Source: Ignavibacteria bacterium (lineage in GTDB: Bacteria; Bacteroidota; Ignavibacteria; Tepidaquicellales; Tepidaquicellaceae). From it: 64,000 nucleotides of DNA. The position numbers were made by a program, and so were the translations under genes. Below are positions 7,646 to 15,588 of the stretch, piece after piece. The stretch is from assembly GCA_016710985.1 (NCBI GenBank), contig JADJTX010000005.1:124001-188000 (forward strand). Direction: 5' to 3'. Below the pieces are notes generated by a model that was not told where the DNA came from, made no database searches, and saw nothing but the letters and a program-made list of their open reading frames with translations. How positions within the stretch are numbered: position 1 is the first letter of the stretch; the number at the start of each line of letters is the position of its first letter.

Positions 7646-8774
7646 TTAGATCGTAAATTTTTTTAGAATATCCTTCGCAATGTAAGAGGATAATGCGATT
7701 CCCATCCCGTTACATGACAAAGCAAATACAATTCTGTCGGATATATTTTTTATCTCCGGTTTTTTAATATCATTAAAGCCCATAATTCCGGACCAGCAGA
7801 AATCTATTTCATATTTCTGATCCGGCAGAATTACAGTATTTAATTTTTCCTTAAGGTCATTCAATATTTTTTCATTCAATTCAAACTCTGTTGTTTCTTC
7901 ATTGTCAAAATCAAGATTCCTTCCGCCTCCGAAAATTATTCTGTTTTCAAAATTCCTGAAATAATAAAACCCTTCATCAAAATGAAATACACCTTTAAAC
8001 TTTAAACCTTCAATTGGCTTTGTAACAAGTACTTGTCCTCTGCCGGGTTTAATTTTAATTTCAGGAAATAGTTTTTCTGTAAAAGCGTTTGTGCAGATAA
8101 TTGCAGACTTAGCGTTGAAAGAAATTTTCTCTTTCCCCGAAGAATTCTTTGCAATAACTTCTACATAATTTTCCTTCTCACCTAATGTTTCAACTTCACA
8201 ACCGTTAATGATCCGGATGCCAAGCGAAGCAGCATAATCCAAAAGTGCGCTCATCATCATTCCCGTATCAATTTGAGATTCAAACGAACTGTATATCATT
8301 GACTTCACAATGCTTTCATTAAAGCCAAACTCTTTTATTGTCCCGTTCATTATTTCAAACGTATCTGTTGTGAAAATGTCTTTGAGCTTACCATTTACAA
8401 AAGCAATCTTATCAACTGAAGGTAAATGTTTATCGTCTATCAGTTCATATCCTCCGTAATTTATAAATCCGATCCTATCATCACCCAGTCTTTTTCTCAG
8501 AAGATTAATACCTTCAAATCTTTTTCTCACCAGTTCGTTCATCTTCACCTATTCTCTCAAAGTCTGATAATATTTCGGTGAGACTTCCGAAGCACGCAAA
8601 CCCTGCATTCTTTGTACTTGCCCCGGAAGGAAAAATTCCTTTCTCCAGCACAAGCACTCTCCGCGATGGATTGGTTTCCTTAATCTCGCAGGCAGTTGAT
8701 AAGCCAAGTATGCCGCTGCCGATGATGATGAAATCATAGTTAATGAATGAATTTTTTTCCCAGATTGAAAGCAA
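7646..8774 (-). CDS. FAD-dependent oxidoreductase (DAO family), frameshifted
   Basis: About 375 residues in two frames. The N-terminal part (8774-~8535) has the Rossmann dinucleotide motif FIIIGSGILGLSTACEIKE, the strand end VLVLEKG and SGASTKNAGFACFGS, where the Thr-Lys-Asn-Ala-Gly segment holds the flavin. The C-terminal part (~8548-7646) continues with RKRFEGINLLRKRLGD and ends with the usual DAO closure SDRIVFALSCNGMGIALSSY. The parts overlap at 8514-8548 and join by a one-base shift near GGTGAAGATGAACGAACTGG. The family oxidises amines or amino acids (D-amino acid oxidase, glycine oxidase and similar). Given the many indels in this window, a consensus error is more likely than a pseudogene. 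The exact start is uncertain. Confidence 0.7.
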
Positions 8775-8799
8775 TGCTTATTTGATTTAGTTTTATGTT

Positions 8800-9144
8800 T
8801 TAAGAAAAGAATTTTGTTAACATTGTATTAAATTCTAAGGCATCCTTTTCCGACAAAACACCAATTTTTTTTATTTCAATTGACTTACTTATCGTTGAAA
8901 ATTTCATTCTTATGATGCCGGGTTTTGGGAGTCCTGATTCATTCCAGTTGAGTATGTTGTAGTCACCGGTTCTTTTTTCTGAAGTTATATGGCTTGTAAT
9001 AAAATCAATTACTAAATCGTCATTTTGATTATACTCTTCCGGGGAAATAATAAGTGAAGGTCTTCGTTTATATGCAGATAGATCTGTAAATGGAAAAGGT
9101 ACTAAAATAATATCCCATTTATTATAATGAATTGTAGATTTCAT
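8800..9144 (-). CDS. Type II toxin, PemK/MazF family
   Basis: 114 residues. The beginning NKWDIILVPFPFTDLSAYKRRP is the classical MazF/PemK/Kid strand-loop (G/WDIxLVxFPFTD...KxRP), followed by SLIISPEEYNQNDDLVIDFITS and the KPGIIRMKFSTISKSIE core. Family members cut mRNA in a sequence-specific manner. Its ATG lies inside the end of the upstream antitoxin gene (overlap 9122-9144), the normal antitoxin-first arrangement with translational coupling. Confidence 0.85.
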   Translation of the reverse strand: MKSTIHYNKWDIILVPFPFTDLSAYKRRPSLIISPEEYNQNDDLVIDFITSHITSEKRTGDYNILNWNESGLPKPGIIRMKFSTISKSIEIKKIGVLSEKDALEFNTMLTKFFS

Positions 9145-9325
9145 CTTCTTCGTTGTCCCATTCTTTAAAAGAATCTTCTGAAAGTTTCATAATATTTTCC
9201 GTAAAGTTTTTTTCATTGTCTATCGGCAGGATTATAACATCAACTTCCTCAGACTTAAAATCATCCGGTATATCAATGATTACTTTATGATCTTTTACTC
9301 TTTGACGGGTTTTAATATAATCCAT
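9122..9325 (-). CDS. Antitoxin of the MazF-type pair
   Basis: 67 residues, acidic C-terminal half (EDSFKEWDNEEDEIYNSL) as in MazE-like antitoxins that fold onto the toxin. The N-terminal half with VIIDIPDDFKSEEVDVIILP resembles small beta-rich antitoxin modules (DUF2281-like). The assignment rests on position: it precedes and overlaps the toxin by 23 bases. The 20 bases before its ATG repeat TAATATGGAT twice, so the start codon region is duplicated; the second ATG is the in-frame start. These genes normally repress their own promoter. Confidence 0.7.
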   Translation of the reverse strand: MDYIKTRQRVKDHKVIIDIPDDFKSEEVDVIILPIDNEKNFTENIMKLSEDSFKEWDNEEDEIYNSL

Positions 9326-9403
9326 ATTAATCCATATTAAAATTATTTTAATAAATATAATTATATTTTAAAATTAATGTTGAGCTAAAATCCTTCTTGA
9401 CAT

Positions 9404-9462
9404 GAACTTTATGAACTTTACGAACTATACGAACTATACGAACTATACGAACTATACAAACT
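9404..9462. repeat. Nonamer tandem array GAACTWTAC
   Basis: Six units of 9 bases in register: GAACTTTAT, GAACTTTAC, then four GAACTATAC (9422-9457), then AAACT. It overlaps the last bases of the minus-strand gene that ends at 9452. The unit has the same AAC-start pattern as arrays at 10435, 16843, 35644 and 49173. Confidence 0.9.
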
Positions 9463-10258
9463 CGAGTTTTCTCCCTTCTTTAGTCATCATGTAATGCCCT
9501 GTCCTTGTTCCCCCCACAAATCGTATCCACCCTTTGCTCTTGAATATCTTTAAATCCCTCATTAATGCCGGAACTGAAATGACTGTTTCATCTAAAAGAT
9601 CTTTCATTGATACTTTTTCATTACACATTAAATATAAAATCAGATCTACATATCTTTCTCTGACACTTGAAATATTTTTCCCGGCAAATATCTTCTCAAT
9701 ATTTACTTTTATATTGTTTTTTCTGATTTCATTTGATTCATCATTCTCATTGTTTGAAGTTGCGTTCTCATAGTTTTGCTTTACGTTCTCATTGTTTAAG
9801 GTTGCGTTCTCATTGTTTCGCTTTACATTCTCATTGTTTAAGGTTACGTTCTCATTGTTTTGCTTTGCATTCTCATTGTTTAAGGTTACGTTCTCATTGT
9901 TTAAGGTTGCATTCTCATTGTTTTGCTTTACGTTCTCATTGTTTTGGTTTACGTTCTCATTGTTTTGGTGTACATTCTCATTGTTTTTGTTTACGTTCTC
10001 ATTGTTTTGGTTTGCGTTCTCATTGTTTGACTGACTATCACCGTAGTTTTGGAGTGCATTCTCATTTTGACCGGTGAAAGTGTCTTTGTTTGAAATTATA
10101 TTATCAATCCTTCGTTCTAGGATCTTATTTCTTGCAATTGCAAGTTCATTTTGTTTTAGCAAAATGTCATTTTCTTTCCTTAAATATATATTATCCTTTT
10201 TTAGAGAAGCAATGATTTGCTTTAATTCTTCAATATTGTTTGCTTTAATTCCGCTCAT
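9452..10258 (-). CDS. Unknown coiled-coil / Asn-rich heptapeptide repeat / winged-helix protein
   Basis: 268 residues; I do not recognise a named family. Residues 1-57 are a coiled coil with regular Leu/Ile (ELKQIIASLKKDNIYLRKEN). Residues 78-175 are fourteen copies of a seven-residue unit NNENVxQ/L, coded by a 21-bp minisatellite; two degenerate units precede them. The C-terminal ~85 residues (SVRERYVDLILYLMCNEKVS, SVPALMRDLKIFKSKGWIRF, TGHYMMTKEGRKLEF) read as a winged helix with a wing-like GGTRTGHY turn, so DNA binding is likely. It resembles a transcription factor with a variable-length spacer. A nonamer array lies over its stop codon. The minisatellite makes length variation between strains likely. 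Confidence 0.7.
   Translation of the reverse strand: MSGIKANNIEELKQIIASLKKDNIYLRKENDILLKQNELAIARNKILERRIDNIISNKDTFTGQNENALQNYGDSQSNNENANQNNENVNKNNENVHQNNENVNQNNENVKQNNENATLNNENVTLNNENAKQNNENVTLNNENVKRNNENATLNNENVKQNYENATSNNENDESNEIRKNNIKVNIEKIFAGKNISSVRERYVDLILYLMCNEKVSMKDLLDETVISVPALMRDLKIFKSKGWIRFVGGTRTGHYMMTKEGRKLEFV
9734..10027. repeat. 21-bp coding minisatellite, 14 units
   Basis: In-frame repeat inside the preceding gene, read on the plus strand as CATTCTCATTGTTTxxxTT variants. Units keep the reading frame exactly; variable bases fall at residues 5-7 of each heptapeptide. Confidence 0.9.
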
Positions 10259-10319
10259 AAAATTTTTTTTTTGGATTTACATAAACTAAATAAAACTAAG
10301 TACACTATGGTCTGTTTTT

Positions 10320-10399
10320 GCCACGAATTTGAACTAATTTACTCAAATTATATATAATTCTTTTTGGTAATGTCGATTGAATCCGTGAAAATTCGTGGC
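10320..10399. repeat. Inverted repeat, GCCAC-GAATT family
   Basis: Left arm GCCACGAATTTGAACTAATT; right arm ATCCGTGAAAATTCGTGGC. Arms lie ~40 bases apart. Confidence 0.7.
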
Positions 10400-10434
10400 T
10401 ATCTCAGGCTTTAAGATGAAGCGGTCAGGTTGTG

Positions 10435-10466
10435 TAAACTAAATAAACTATATAAACTAATTAACT
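10435..10466. repeat. Nonamer tandem array TAAACTANA
   Basis: TAAACTAAA, TAAACTATA, TAAACTAAT in 9-base register, then TAACTATC, just beyond the stop codon of the aldehyde dehydrogenase gene. A shorter similar run lies at 10280-10300. Confidence 0.7.
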
Positions 10467-10467
10467 A

Positions 10468-11910
10468 TCACATTTTCACACACACATTCCTCGCCTCTGT
10501 AAAAAATCTCAACGCCTCTTCCCCGCCTTCTCTGCCCACGCCTGAGTTTTTCATTCCTCCGAATGGCGTTCTTAAGTCACGGTGCATCCAGCAATTTATC
10601 CAGACAATTCCTGTTTTTATCTTCGATGAAAGCCTGTGAGCACGGGAAAGATTTTCCGTCCATATAATTGAAGCAAGCCCGTACTCGGTAGAGTTAGCCA
10701 TCATCAGAACTTCCTCTTCTGTTTCAAACGGAGTGATCGTCACAACCGGTCCGAAGATCTCTTCCTGATTTGTTCTGCAGTCGAATGGCAGTCCTTCAAT
10801 AACTGTAGGCTCAATAAACCATCCGTCTTTGCATCTCCCTTCGGGTTTAACCTGCTTTCCTCCGCACAAAATTTTACCGCCTTCTTTCTCCGCAAGGTCT
10901 ATATAGTAAAGTATTTTTTCAAAATGCTGTTTGGAAACTATCGCACCAAGGTCAGTATCATCCTTAAGAGGGTCGCCAACTTTAAGCTTCTTTACTCGTT
11001 CAACGAAATCATTCTTAAACTTTTCGTAGATCTTCCTTTCAACAAATATTCTTGACCCGCACAAACATATCTCGCCCTGATTTCTGAATGAAGACTGGAC
11101 TGTCGTCTCAAGCATTTCAGTAAAATTACAGTCTGCAAAAATAATATTTGGATTCTTTCCGCCAAGCTCGAGTGAAAGTTTTTTAAACATCGGAGCAGCT
11201 ATTTTAGCAATGGTCTCCCCTGTCTTCGTTCCGCCTGTAAATGTAATCGCCTTTATTTTCGGATGTGAAACTATTGCAGACCCGGCTGTATGACCGTAGC
11301 CGTGAATTATGTTAAGTACACCGCCCGGTAAATTTGCTTCGATGCAGATTTCCGAAAGAAGAAATGCCGTGAGCGGAGTGATCTCGGACGGTTTTGCTAT
11401 GACACAGTTTCCCGCTGCAAGCGCCGGCGCTATTTTCCAGGTGAATAAATATAAAGGAAGATTCCAGGGAGAGATCGCACCTATGATCCCCAGCGGTTGT
11501 CTCAATGTATAGTTCAACGCTACATTGTCTGACATATGTGACTCGCTTGAGAACTGCATTACAGCCGATGCAAAGAACTCAAAATTCTTCACGGCTCTCG
11601 GTATGTCAACACTCTTTGCCAGCCATAAAGGTTTTCCGTTATCCATACATTCAGCATGAGCAAACTTATCAAGATTTTTTTTTATCAGTTCTGCGATCTT
11701 CATTAAATATCCGGAACGTATCTCAACCGGCAATTCCGACCATTCGGGAAATACCTTTTCTGCAGATTCGACTGCAAGCTGAACATCCTCCGCATTTGAA
11801 TCCGGAATCATCGTGAAGACTTCACTTGTTGACGGGTCGTGAACATTTATGTAATTGTTGGAATATGGTGTGGTAAGTATCCCGTTAATATAATTTTTTA
11901 ATTTATCCAT
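10468..11910 (-). CDS. Aldehyde dehydrogenase, (amino/hydroxy)muconate semialdehyde type
   Basis: 480 residues, full-length NAD(P)-dependent aldehyde dehydrogenase. Catalytic residues are visible: E248 in LSLELGGKNPNIIF and C282 in NQGEICLCGSRIFV; N150 sits in ISPWNLPLYL, and TFTGGTKTGE binds the cofactor. The ending CWMHRDLRTPFGGMKNSGVG with GREGGEEALRFFTEARNVCV matches the ALDH8 / 2-aminomuconate and 2-hydroxymuconate semialdehyde dehydrogenases better than betaine or succinate-semialdehyde enzymes. With tryptophan 2,3-dioxygenase 4 kb away on the same strand, a role in oxidising 2-aminomuconate semialdehyde of the kynurenine route is a reasonable inference, but other pathway genes were not seen. 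Not operon-linked: a repeat-filled spacer lies upstream. Confidence 0.8.
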   Translation of the reverse strand: MDKLKNYINGILTTPYSNNYINVHDPSTSEVFTMIPDSNAEDVQLAVESAEKVFPEWSELPVEIRSGYLMKIAELIKKNLDKFAHAECMDNGKPLWLAKSVDIPRAVKNFEFFASAVMQFSSESHMSDNVALNYTLRQPLGIIGAISPWNLPLYLFTWKIAPALAAGNCVIAKPSEITPLTAFLLSEICIEANLPGGVLNIIHGYGHTAGSAIVSHPKIKAITFTGGTKTGETIAKIAAPMFKKLSLELGGKNPNIIFADCNFTEMLETTVQSSFRNQGEICLCGSRIFVERKIYEKFKNDFVERVKKLKVGDPLKDDTDLGAIVSKQHFEKILYYIDLAEKEGGKILCGGKQVKPEGRCKDGWFIEPTVIEGLPFDCRTNQEEIFGPVVTITPFETEEEVLMMANSTEYGLASIIWTENLSRAHRLSSKIKTGIVWINCWMHRDLRTPFGGMKNSGVGREGGEEALRFFTEARNVCVKM

Positions 11911-11927
11911 AATTTATTTAAAGAGCT

Positions 11928-12058
11928 TGTCACGAATTTCTCAGGGGGTTAATTATTTTAAGCCAATTGTATTTAAGATCAACAATGACGAAGAGACGAA
12001 GAATAAAGCAATAAGTTATAAGTAATAAATTCGAGAAAATTGGAGATAATTAGTGGCG
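11928..12058. repeat. Degenerate inverted repeat, CACGAATT family
   Basis: Left TGTCACGAATTTC and right AATTCGAGAAAATTGGAGAT then AATTAGTGGCG, with unrelated sequence between (including GACGAAGAGACGAAG). Fills most of the 165-base spacer. Confidence 0.5.
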
Positions 12059-12075
12059 AAAATTGAATCTAAGTA

Positions 12076-12471
12076 TCAGACATCTTTCTCTTCCCAGTAC
12101 ATCAGCTCATTGAATTCTTTGTACTCTCTCCATTTCTCGATCTTTGAAAGTACATTCTTATACAGTGAAGCCCTGATAAAAAAATAATGTGAAAATTCTT
12201 CTTCCGCTATTTCATATCCGTCATATTCGTAATTGTTCTCACCAATAAGATCCTTTAATTCCTCCAGCAGATCAGGAAGGAATCCTTCCTTTCCCGCTTC
12301 GATGACTCTGTTTAACATATTATTATAATCTGATTTTTCGGATGGATCCATTCCGATAAATTCATTGCCGATGAATGAATGCTCCTGAATTTCCGGTTTG
12401 AATAAGAAGCAGTGATAGACAAAATTTTCCCCGTTGATTTCCTGCAAATACCACTTATTGTTTTCTGTCAT
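12076..12471 (-). CDS. Hypothetical protein
   Basis: 131 residues, soluble, acidic, no signal peptide or membrane segment. I do not recognise a family. Features: an N-terminal beta-rich stretch (NKWYLQEINGENFVYHCFLF), a central helix with LPDLLEELKDLIGENNYEYDG and an aromatic C-terminus ending in MYWEEKDV. It starts 51 bases downstream of the DUF4286 gene on the same strand, so the two may be co-transcribed. Codon use and composition look like those of its neighbours, so it is probably real. Confidence 0.6.
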   Translation of the reverse strand: MTENNKWYLQEINGENFVYHCFLFKPEIQEHSFIGNEFIGMDPSEKSDYNNMLNRVIEAGKEGFLPDLLEELKDLIGENNYEYDGYEIAEEEFSHYFFIRASLYKNVLSKIEKWREYKEFNELMYWEEKDV

Positions 12472-12521
12472 AATCTTTAATTAAATTTTGTTTAAAAAAA
12501 TAATTTGATTAATGAACTTTA

Positions 12522-12824
12522 CTAATCTGCTGATTCCATTATAGTTCTGAATGCAACAAACTTATTTCTGTATTTTGCTGTATGCTCCTCCTGTAATTTT
12601 GGTGCAAAATCTTTTTGGTACCTATTGTAATCCTCCATTGAATTCAGAAAATATTGAATTGAATATGTATGACCTTCTTCCTGATCGGATATAATTTTAA
12701 ATATTTTATTATCAACAAACAAGCCCGTTGCAAGCACATCCGGTATGTGAACATCTTTCATCCACTTAAGCCATTCATCATGAACGGAGCTGTCAACGTT
12801 GATTGTGACGTTGTATAATATCAT
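12522..12824 (-). CDS. DUF4286 family protein
   Basis: 100 residues. MILYNVTINVDSSVHDEWLK, WMKDVHIPDVLATGLFVDNK and GHTYSIQYFLNSMEDYNRYQ are the hallmarks of DUF4286, a Bacteroidota-specific single-domain ferredoxin-like (dimeric alpha/beta barrel) protein. Its function is unknown. It ends with FRTIMESAD. Upstream is a repeat-filled spacer and downstream a hypothetical gene in the same direction. Confidence 0.85.
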   Translation of the reverse strand: MILYNVTINVDSSVHDEWLKWMKDVHIPDVLATGLFVDNKIFKIISDQEEGHTYSIQYFLNSMEDYNRYQKDFAPKLQEEHTAKYRNKFVAFRTIMESAD

Positions 12825-12847
12825 CCTATATTGTTATAAAAAACTTT

Positions 12848-12879
12848 GCCACGAATTTCACGAATTAGCACGAATTATA
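12848..12879. repeat. Half copy of GCCAC-GAATT repeat
   Basis: Three CACGAATT units in 9-10 base register after GCC. The matching right arm is absent. Confidence 0.6.
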
Positions 12880-12915
12880 ATTGTCATTCCTGCGGTGCTC
12901 CTGGTAACTAAAAAT

Positions 12916-13192
12916 TTACCACTGAGGCTCAGAGAACACAGAGATACACAGAGAAATCGTAAGTTAATTTAATTTTAATTCTTTTTAATTAAACAAATTT
13001 TGAATATTTTTATTTTAATAATAAACCTGCAATAATCTCAGAGAATACAGGGATATACAAAGACTATTTTTAAAAAAAATAAACTACAAAGTTTTAAATT
13101 CTCATTAATTGTAATAGTAAATGATACAAAAAATTTATTTATCATAATATTTTCTCTGTGAAACTCTGTGTTCTCTGTGTCTCTGTGGTAAT
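12916..13192. repeat. Long inverted repeat, CACAGAG family
   Basis: Left arm TTACCACTGAGGCTCAGAGA then ACACAGAGATACACAGAG; right arm TTTCTCTGTGAAACTCTGTG then TTCTCTGTGTCTCTGTGG. A second, weaker left arm (CTCAGAGAATACAGGGATAT) lies inside at ~13035, so the element may be a doubled insertion. The spacer 12825-13210 holds no gene. Confidence 0.7.
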
Positions 13193-13210
13193 TTTTTAGT
13201 GTTTAAGCTC

Positions 13211-13999
13211 TCACAAACAAAGTGTCCTGCCGCCGTCTACAGGCACATTGATACCATTTATATATCCCGCATACTCCGAAGCAAGAAACGTCACCGCATA
13301 TGCAAGTTCCTCCGGCTCTGCAAATCTCATCGCAGGAATTTCCTTCAGCCATTCTTTTGAGACTTCTTCTTCACTCTTGCCGGACGATGCTGCTCTGTTT
13401 TTAAATAATGAAAATAATCTTTCGGTCTTTGTCGCTCCGGGTAAAACGTTGTTAACTGTTATTCCATATTGTGCGAGCTCGCCGGCTAAAGTCTTCGCCC
13501 AGCTTGCGACTGCACCGCGTATTGTATTTGAAACTCCCAGTCCTTTTAACGGTTGTTTTACTGAAGTTGAAATGATATTAATTATCCTACCGTATTTTTC
13601 TTTCTTCATTCCTTCAACGACGGACTGCACCAGGATCTGATTGCAGATCAGATGATTTGAAAACGCCTGTATGAATTGTGATGTATCTGCTGAAACAGCT
13701 TCGCCTGCCTGTGGTCCGCCGGTGTTATTAACAAGAATGTGAACGGGAGGGTTTTCTGAAACGTAGTTATGCAGTTTCTTCTTTAGTTCTTCAGGATCAG
13801 TAAAATCCGCAACAATGAAATTATGATTCTGTTTTTTGTTTGCCGGGAGTTCGCGCAATACTTTTCGTAGTGATTCTTCATTCCTTGCGATAAGAACAAC
13901 ACTTGCTCCCGAGGCAGCAAACTGAACTGCGATGGCTTTTCCTATTCCCTGTGAGCTGCCGCATACGACAGCTCTTTTATTTGTGAGATCAATGTTCAT
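13211..13999 (-). CDS. SDR family oxidoreductase lacking YxxxK
   Basis: 262 residues, classical short-chain dehydrogenase fold. NAD(P) motif is VVCGSSQGIGKAIAVQFA, followed by NNTGGPQAGE in place of NNAG, and GRIINIISTSV with the catalytic Ser. Where the YxxxK pair is expected the sequence reads GVSNTIRGAVASWAKTLAGE: the Tyr and Lys are missing (S/N and R there). The protein ends with YINGINVPVDGGRTL as in FabG-like enzymes. A subgroup of SDRs with NNTGGP and SNTxR is widespread and of uncertain activity. The downstream neighbour on the window (DUF4286) is unrelated, and NfeD starts 30 bases upstream in the same direction. Confidence 0.8.
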   Translation of the reverse strand: MNIDLTNKRAVVCGSSQGIGKAIAVQFAASGASVVLIARNEESLRKVLRELPANKKQNHNFIVADFTDPEELKKKLHNYVSENPPVHILVNNTGGPQAGEAVSADTSQFIQAFSNHLICNQILVQSVVEGMKKEKYGRIINIISTSVKQPLKGLGVSNTIRGAVASWAKTLAGELAQYGITVNNVLPGATKTERLFSLFKNRAASSGKSEEEVSKEWLKEIPAMRFAEPEELAYAVTFLASEYAGYINGINVPVDGGRTLCL

Positions 14000-14029
14000 T
14001 AAATTTATAAATTTATAGTTTCATGAATA

Positions 14030-14470
14030 TTACTCCACCGGTTTTACAATTAATTTCAAATCCTTCCTTCCTGTAATTTCCACAACCGCATCCTTCTCAA
14101 TGAAATATTCAGAATCCGCTTCCCAGTTAGTCCCGTTAAATTCAATTTTACCGCTCAATGAATTCGGTTTTATTTCATTTATTACAATGGCTCTCTTTCC
14201 AATGAATTCCTCACCGAGCCCGTGTGTCCCGCTTACATTTCCTTTGAATAATTTAGTGAACATATTCCGCAAAAATATTAAGCTAAAAACAGAACTTCCG
14301 ATAAAGATCACTAACTGAACAAGAATGGAATTGATATTAAAAAGATAAACCAACGATGCGGTAACCAGTCCGCCGATCCCGAAGAAAAAGATAATGAATC
14401 CCGGCATTATTATTTCCGAGAGCAAAAAAAATATGCCGATTATAAACCATATCAATGAATTGTTTTCCAT
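14030..14470 (-). CDS. NfeD-like membrane protein
   Basis: 146 residues, the short NfeD form. Two or three hydrophobic helices (LIWFIIGIFFLLSEIIMPGF; FFGIGGLVTASLVYLF; LVQLVIFIGSSVFSLIFL) precede a soluble OB-fold: GEEFIGKRAIVINEIKPNSL, SGKIEFNGTNWEADSE and IEKDAVVEITGRKDLKLIV. NfeD proteins pair with SPFH/stomatin proteins in membrane microdomains, and the SPFH gene lies just upstream on the same strand (14646-15587), separated only by a repeat element. The SDR gene follows 30 bases after the stop. Confidence 0.85.
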   Translation of the reverse strand: MENNSLIWFIIGIFFLLSEIIMPGFIIFFFGIGGLVTASLVYLFNINSILVQLVIFIGSSVFSLIFLRNMFTKLFKGNVSGTHGLGEEFIGKRAIVINEIKPNSLSGKIEFNGTNWEADSEYFIEKDAVVEITGRKDLKLIVKPVE

Positions 14471-14485
14471 AGTTTTTTATTTGCA

Positions 14486-14643
14486 CAAGTTGACTGCTTT
14501 ATCCTTGGAATCTTTTTTCGCCACGATCACATGAATTTTACACTGATTATATTTATAAATCATTTTAATTCATTTTTATTTATTCGTGTTAATTCTTGAA
14601 ATTAGTGGCAATCTTTTACTCCATTATTTAAGCAGTCAACTTG
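14486..14643. repeat. Composite inverted-repeat element with perfect 14-bp ends
   Basis: CAAGTTGACTGCTT (14486-14499) and AAGCAGTCAACTTG (14630-14643) are perfect inverted copies. Between them lies a GCCAC-GAATT type core: CGCCACGATCACATGAATTT to AATTCTTGAAATTAGTGGC. Similar ends flank the element at 2043-2129. No coding capacity; it resembles a small mobile (MITE-like) repeat inserted between nfeD and the SPFH gene. Confidence 0.7.
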
Positions 14644-14645
14644 AT

Positions 14646-15587
14646 TTATTTATTTATTATTACTTCAGTTTCTTTCTTATTCATCGAGCTGAAAACCTTG
14701 CTTATGGTTGCAACCATACCCGATACATCACTCAGATTTCCCGGAATAATCATTGTATTATTCTTCTGCGCAAGCTTTCCGAATTCAAGGAGGTACTGTT
14801 CTGCGATCCTGAGATTAACGGCTTCAGATCCTCCTTTTTCATTTATAGCGCCGGCAATTTCCCGGATTCCTTTAGCTGTTGCCATGGCTACTTTTTCAAT
14901 TTCCTGTGATTTCCCTTCGGCTTCATTTATACGTTTCATTTTTTCACCTTCGGATCTTTCAATTGCTTCCTGCTTCTCTCCTTCGGCACGGTTAACTCTC
15001 GCCTGTCTGTCTCCTTCAGATTCCGCGATCAAAGCCCGCTTCTCACGCTCGGCTCTCATTTGTTTTTCCATCGCATCTTTAATACTTGCAGGCGGATTAA
15101 TGTTTTTTATTTCATATCTTATTACTTTCAGTCCCCATGGTTCAGATGCCTTATCAATGGCATTCACAATGGCAGCATTGATAGTTTCTCTCTCTTCAAA
15201 AGTCTTGTCCAGCTGCATCTTACCGATCTCGCTCCGCATCGTTGTCTGTGCAAGCTGTACCGATGCAAAAGAATAATCATTTACTCCGTATGAAGCTTTT
15301 ATTGGATCCATTACCTGAAGGTATAAAACTCCGTCAACTTCCACGGCAATGTTGTCTTTTGTTATGCATGATTGCGGAGGAACATCCATTACTATTTCCT
15401 TCAAAGAATGTTTGTAAGCAACTCTGTCAACGAAAGGAATAAGTATATGAAATCCCGCTTCGAGTGTTTCATTATATTTCCCGAGTCTCTCGACTATGAA
15501 TGCTGACTTCTGAGGAACGACTCTCGCTGTTTTTAAAAAAGTAATTACAATGAATATTACTAATATTACAATTGCACCGATTTCCAT
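14646..15587 (-). CDS. SPFH/stomatin-like (QmcA-type) membrane protein
   Basis: 313 residues from ATG 15587, preceded by AGGAG (15594-15598) at a 6-base spacing. One N-terminal membrane helix (EIGAIVILVIFIVITFLKTA), then the band-7 domain starting VVPQKSAFIVERLGKYNETL, with LEAGFHILIPFVDRVAYKHS and the ITKDNIAVEVDGVLYLQVMD strand. Residues ~195-265 are an Ala/Glu/Arg-rich coiled coil (AESEGDRQARVNRAEGEKQE), and the C-terminus is hydrophobic-helical. SPFH proteins form large cage-like assemblies in detergent-resistant membrane patches, here probably with the NfeD protein. The frame upstream has no stop and runs into tryptophan 2,3-dioxygenase; see that entry. Confidence 0.85.
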   Translation of the reverse strand: MEIGAIVILVIFIVITFLKTARVVPQKSAFIVERLGKYNETLEAGFHILIPFVDRVAYKHSLKEIVMDVPPQSCITKDNIAVEVDGVLYLQVMDPIKASYGVNDYSFASVQLAQTTMRSEIGKMQLDKTFEERETINAAIVNAIDKASEPWGLKVIRYEIKNINPPASIKDAMEKQMRAEREKRALIAESEGDRQARVNRAEGEKQEAIERSEGEKMKRINEAEGKSQEIEKVAMATAKGIREIAGAINEKGGSEAVNLRIAEQYLLEFGKLAQKNNTMIIPGNLSDVSGMVATISKVFSSMNKKETEVIINK

Positions 15588-15588
15588 T

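Noticed and set aside
9733..10077. Plus-strand ORFs rich in LRSHCF / FSLF repeats
   Set aside because: They are the antisense reading of the 21-bp coding minisatellite; the minus-strand frame has a start, coiled coil and winged helix.
12916..13192. CRISPR-like reading of repeated short units in spacers
   Set aside because: Units are 9-11 bases, contiguous and inverted between arms; there are no unique spacers and no cas genes.
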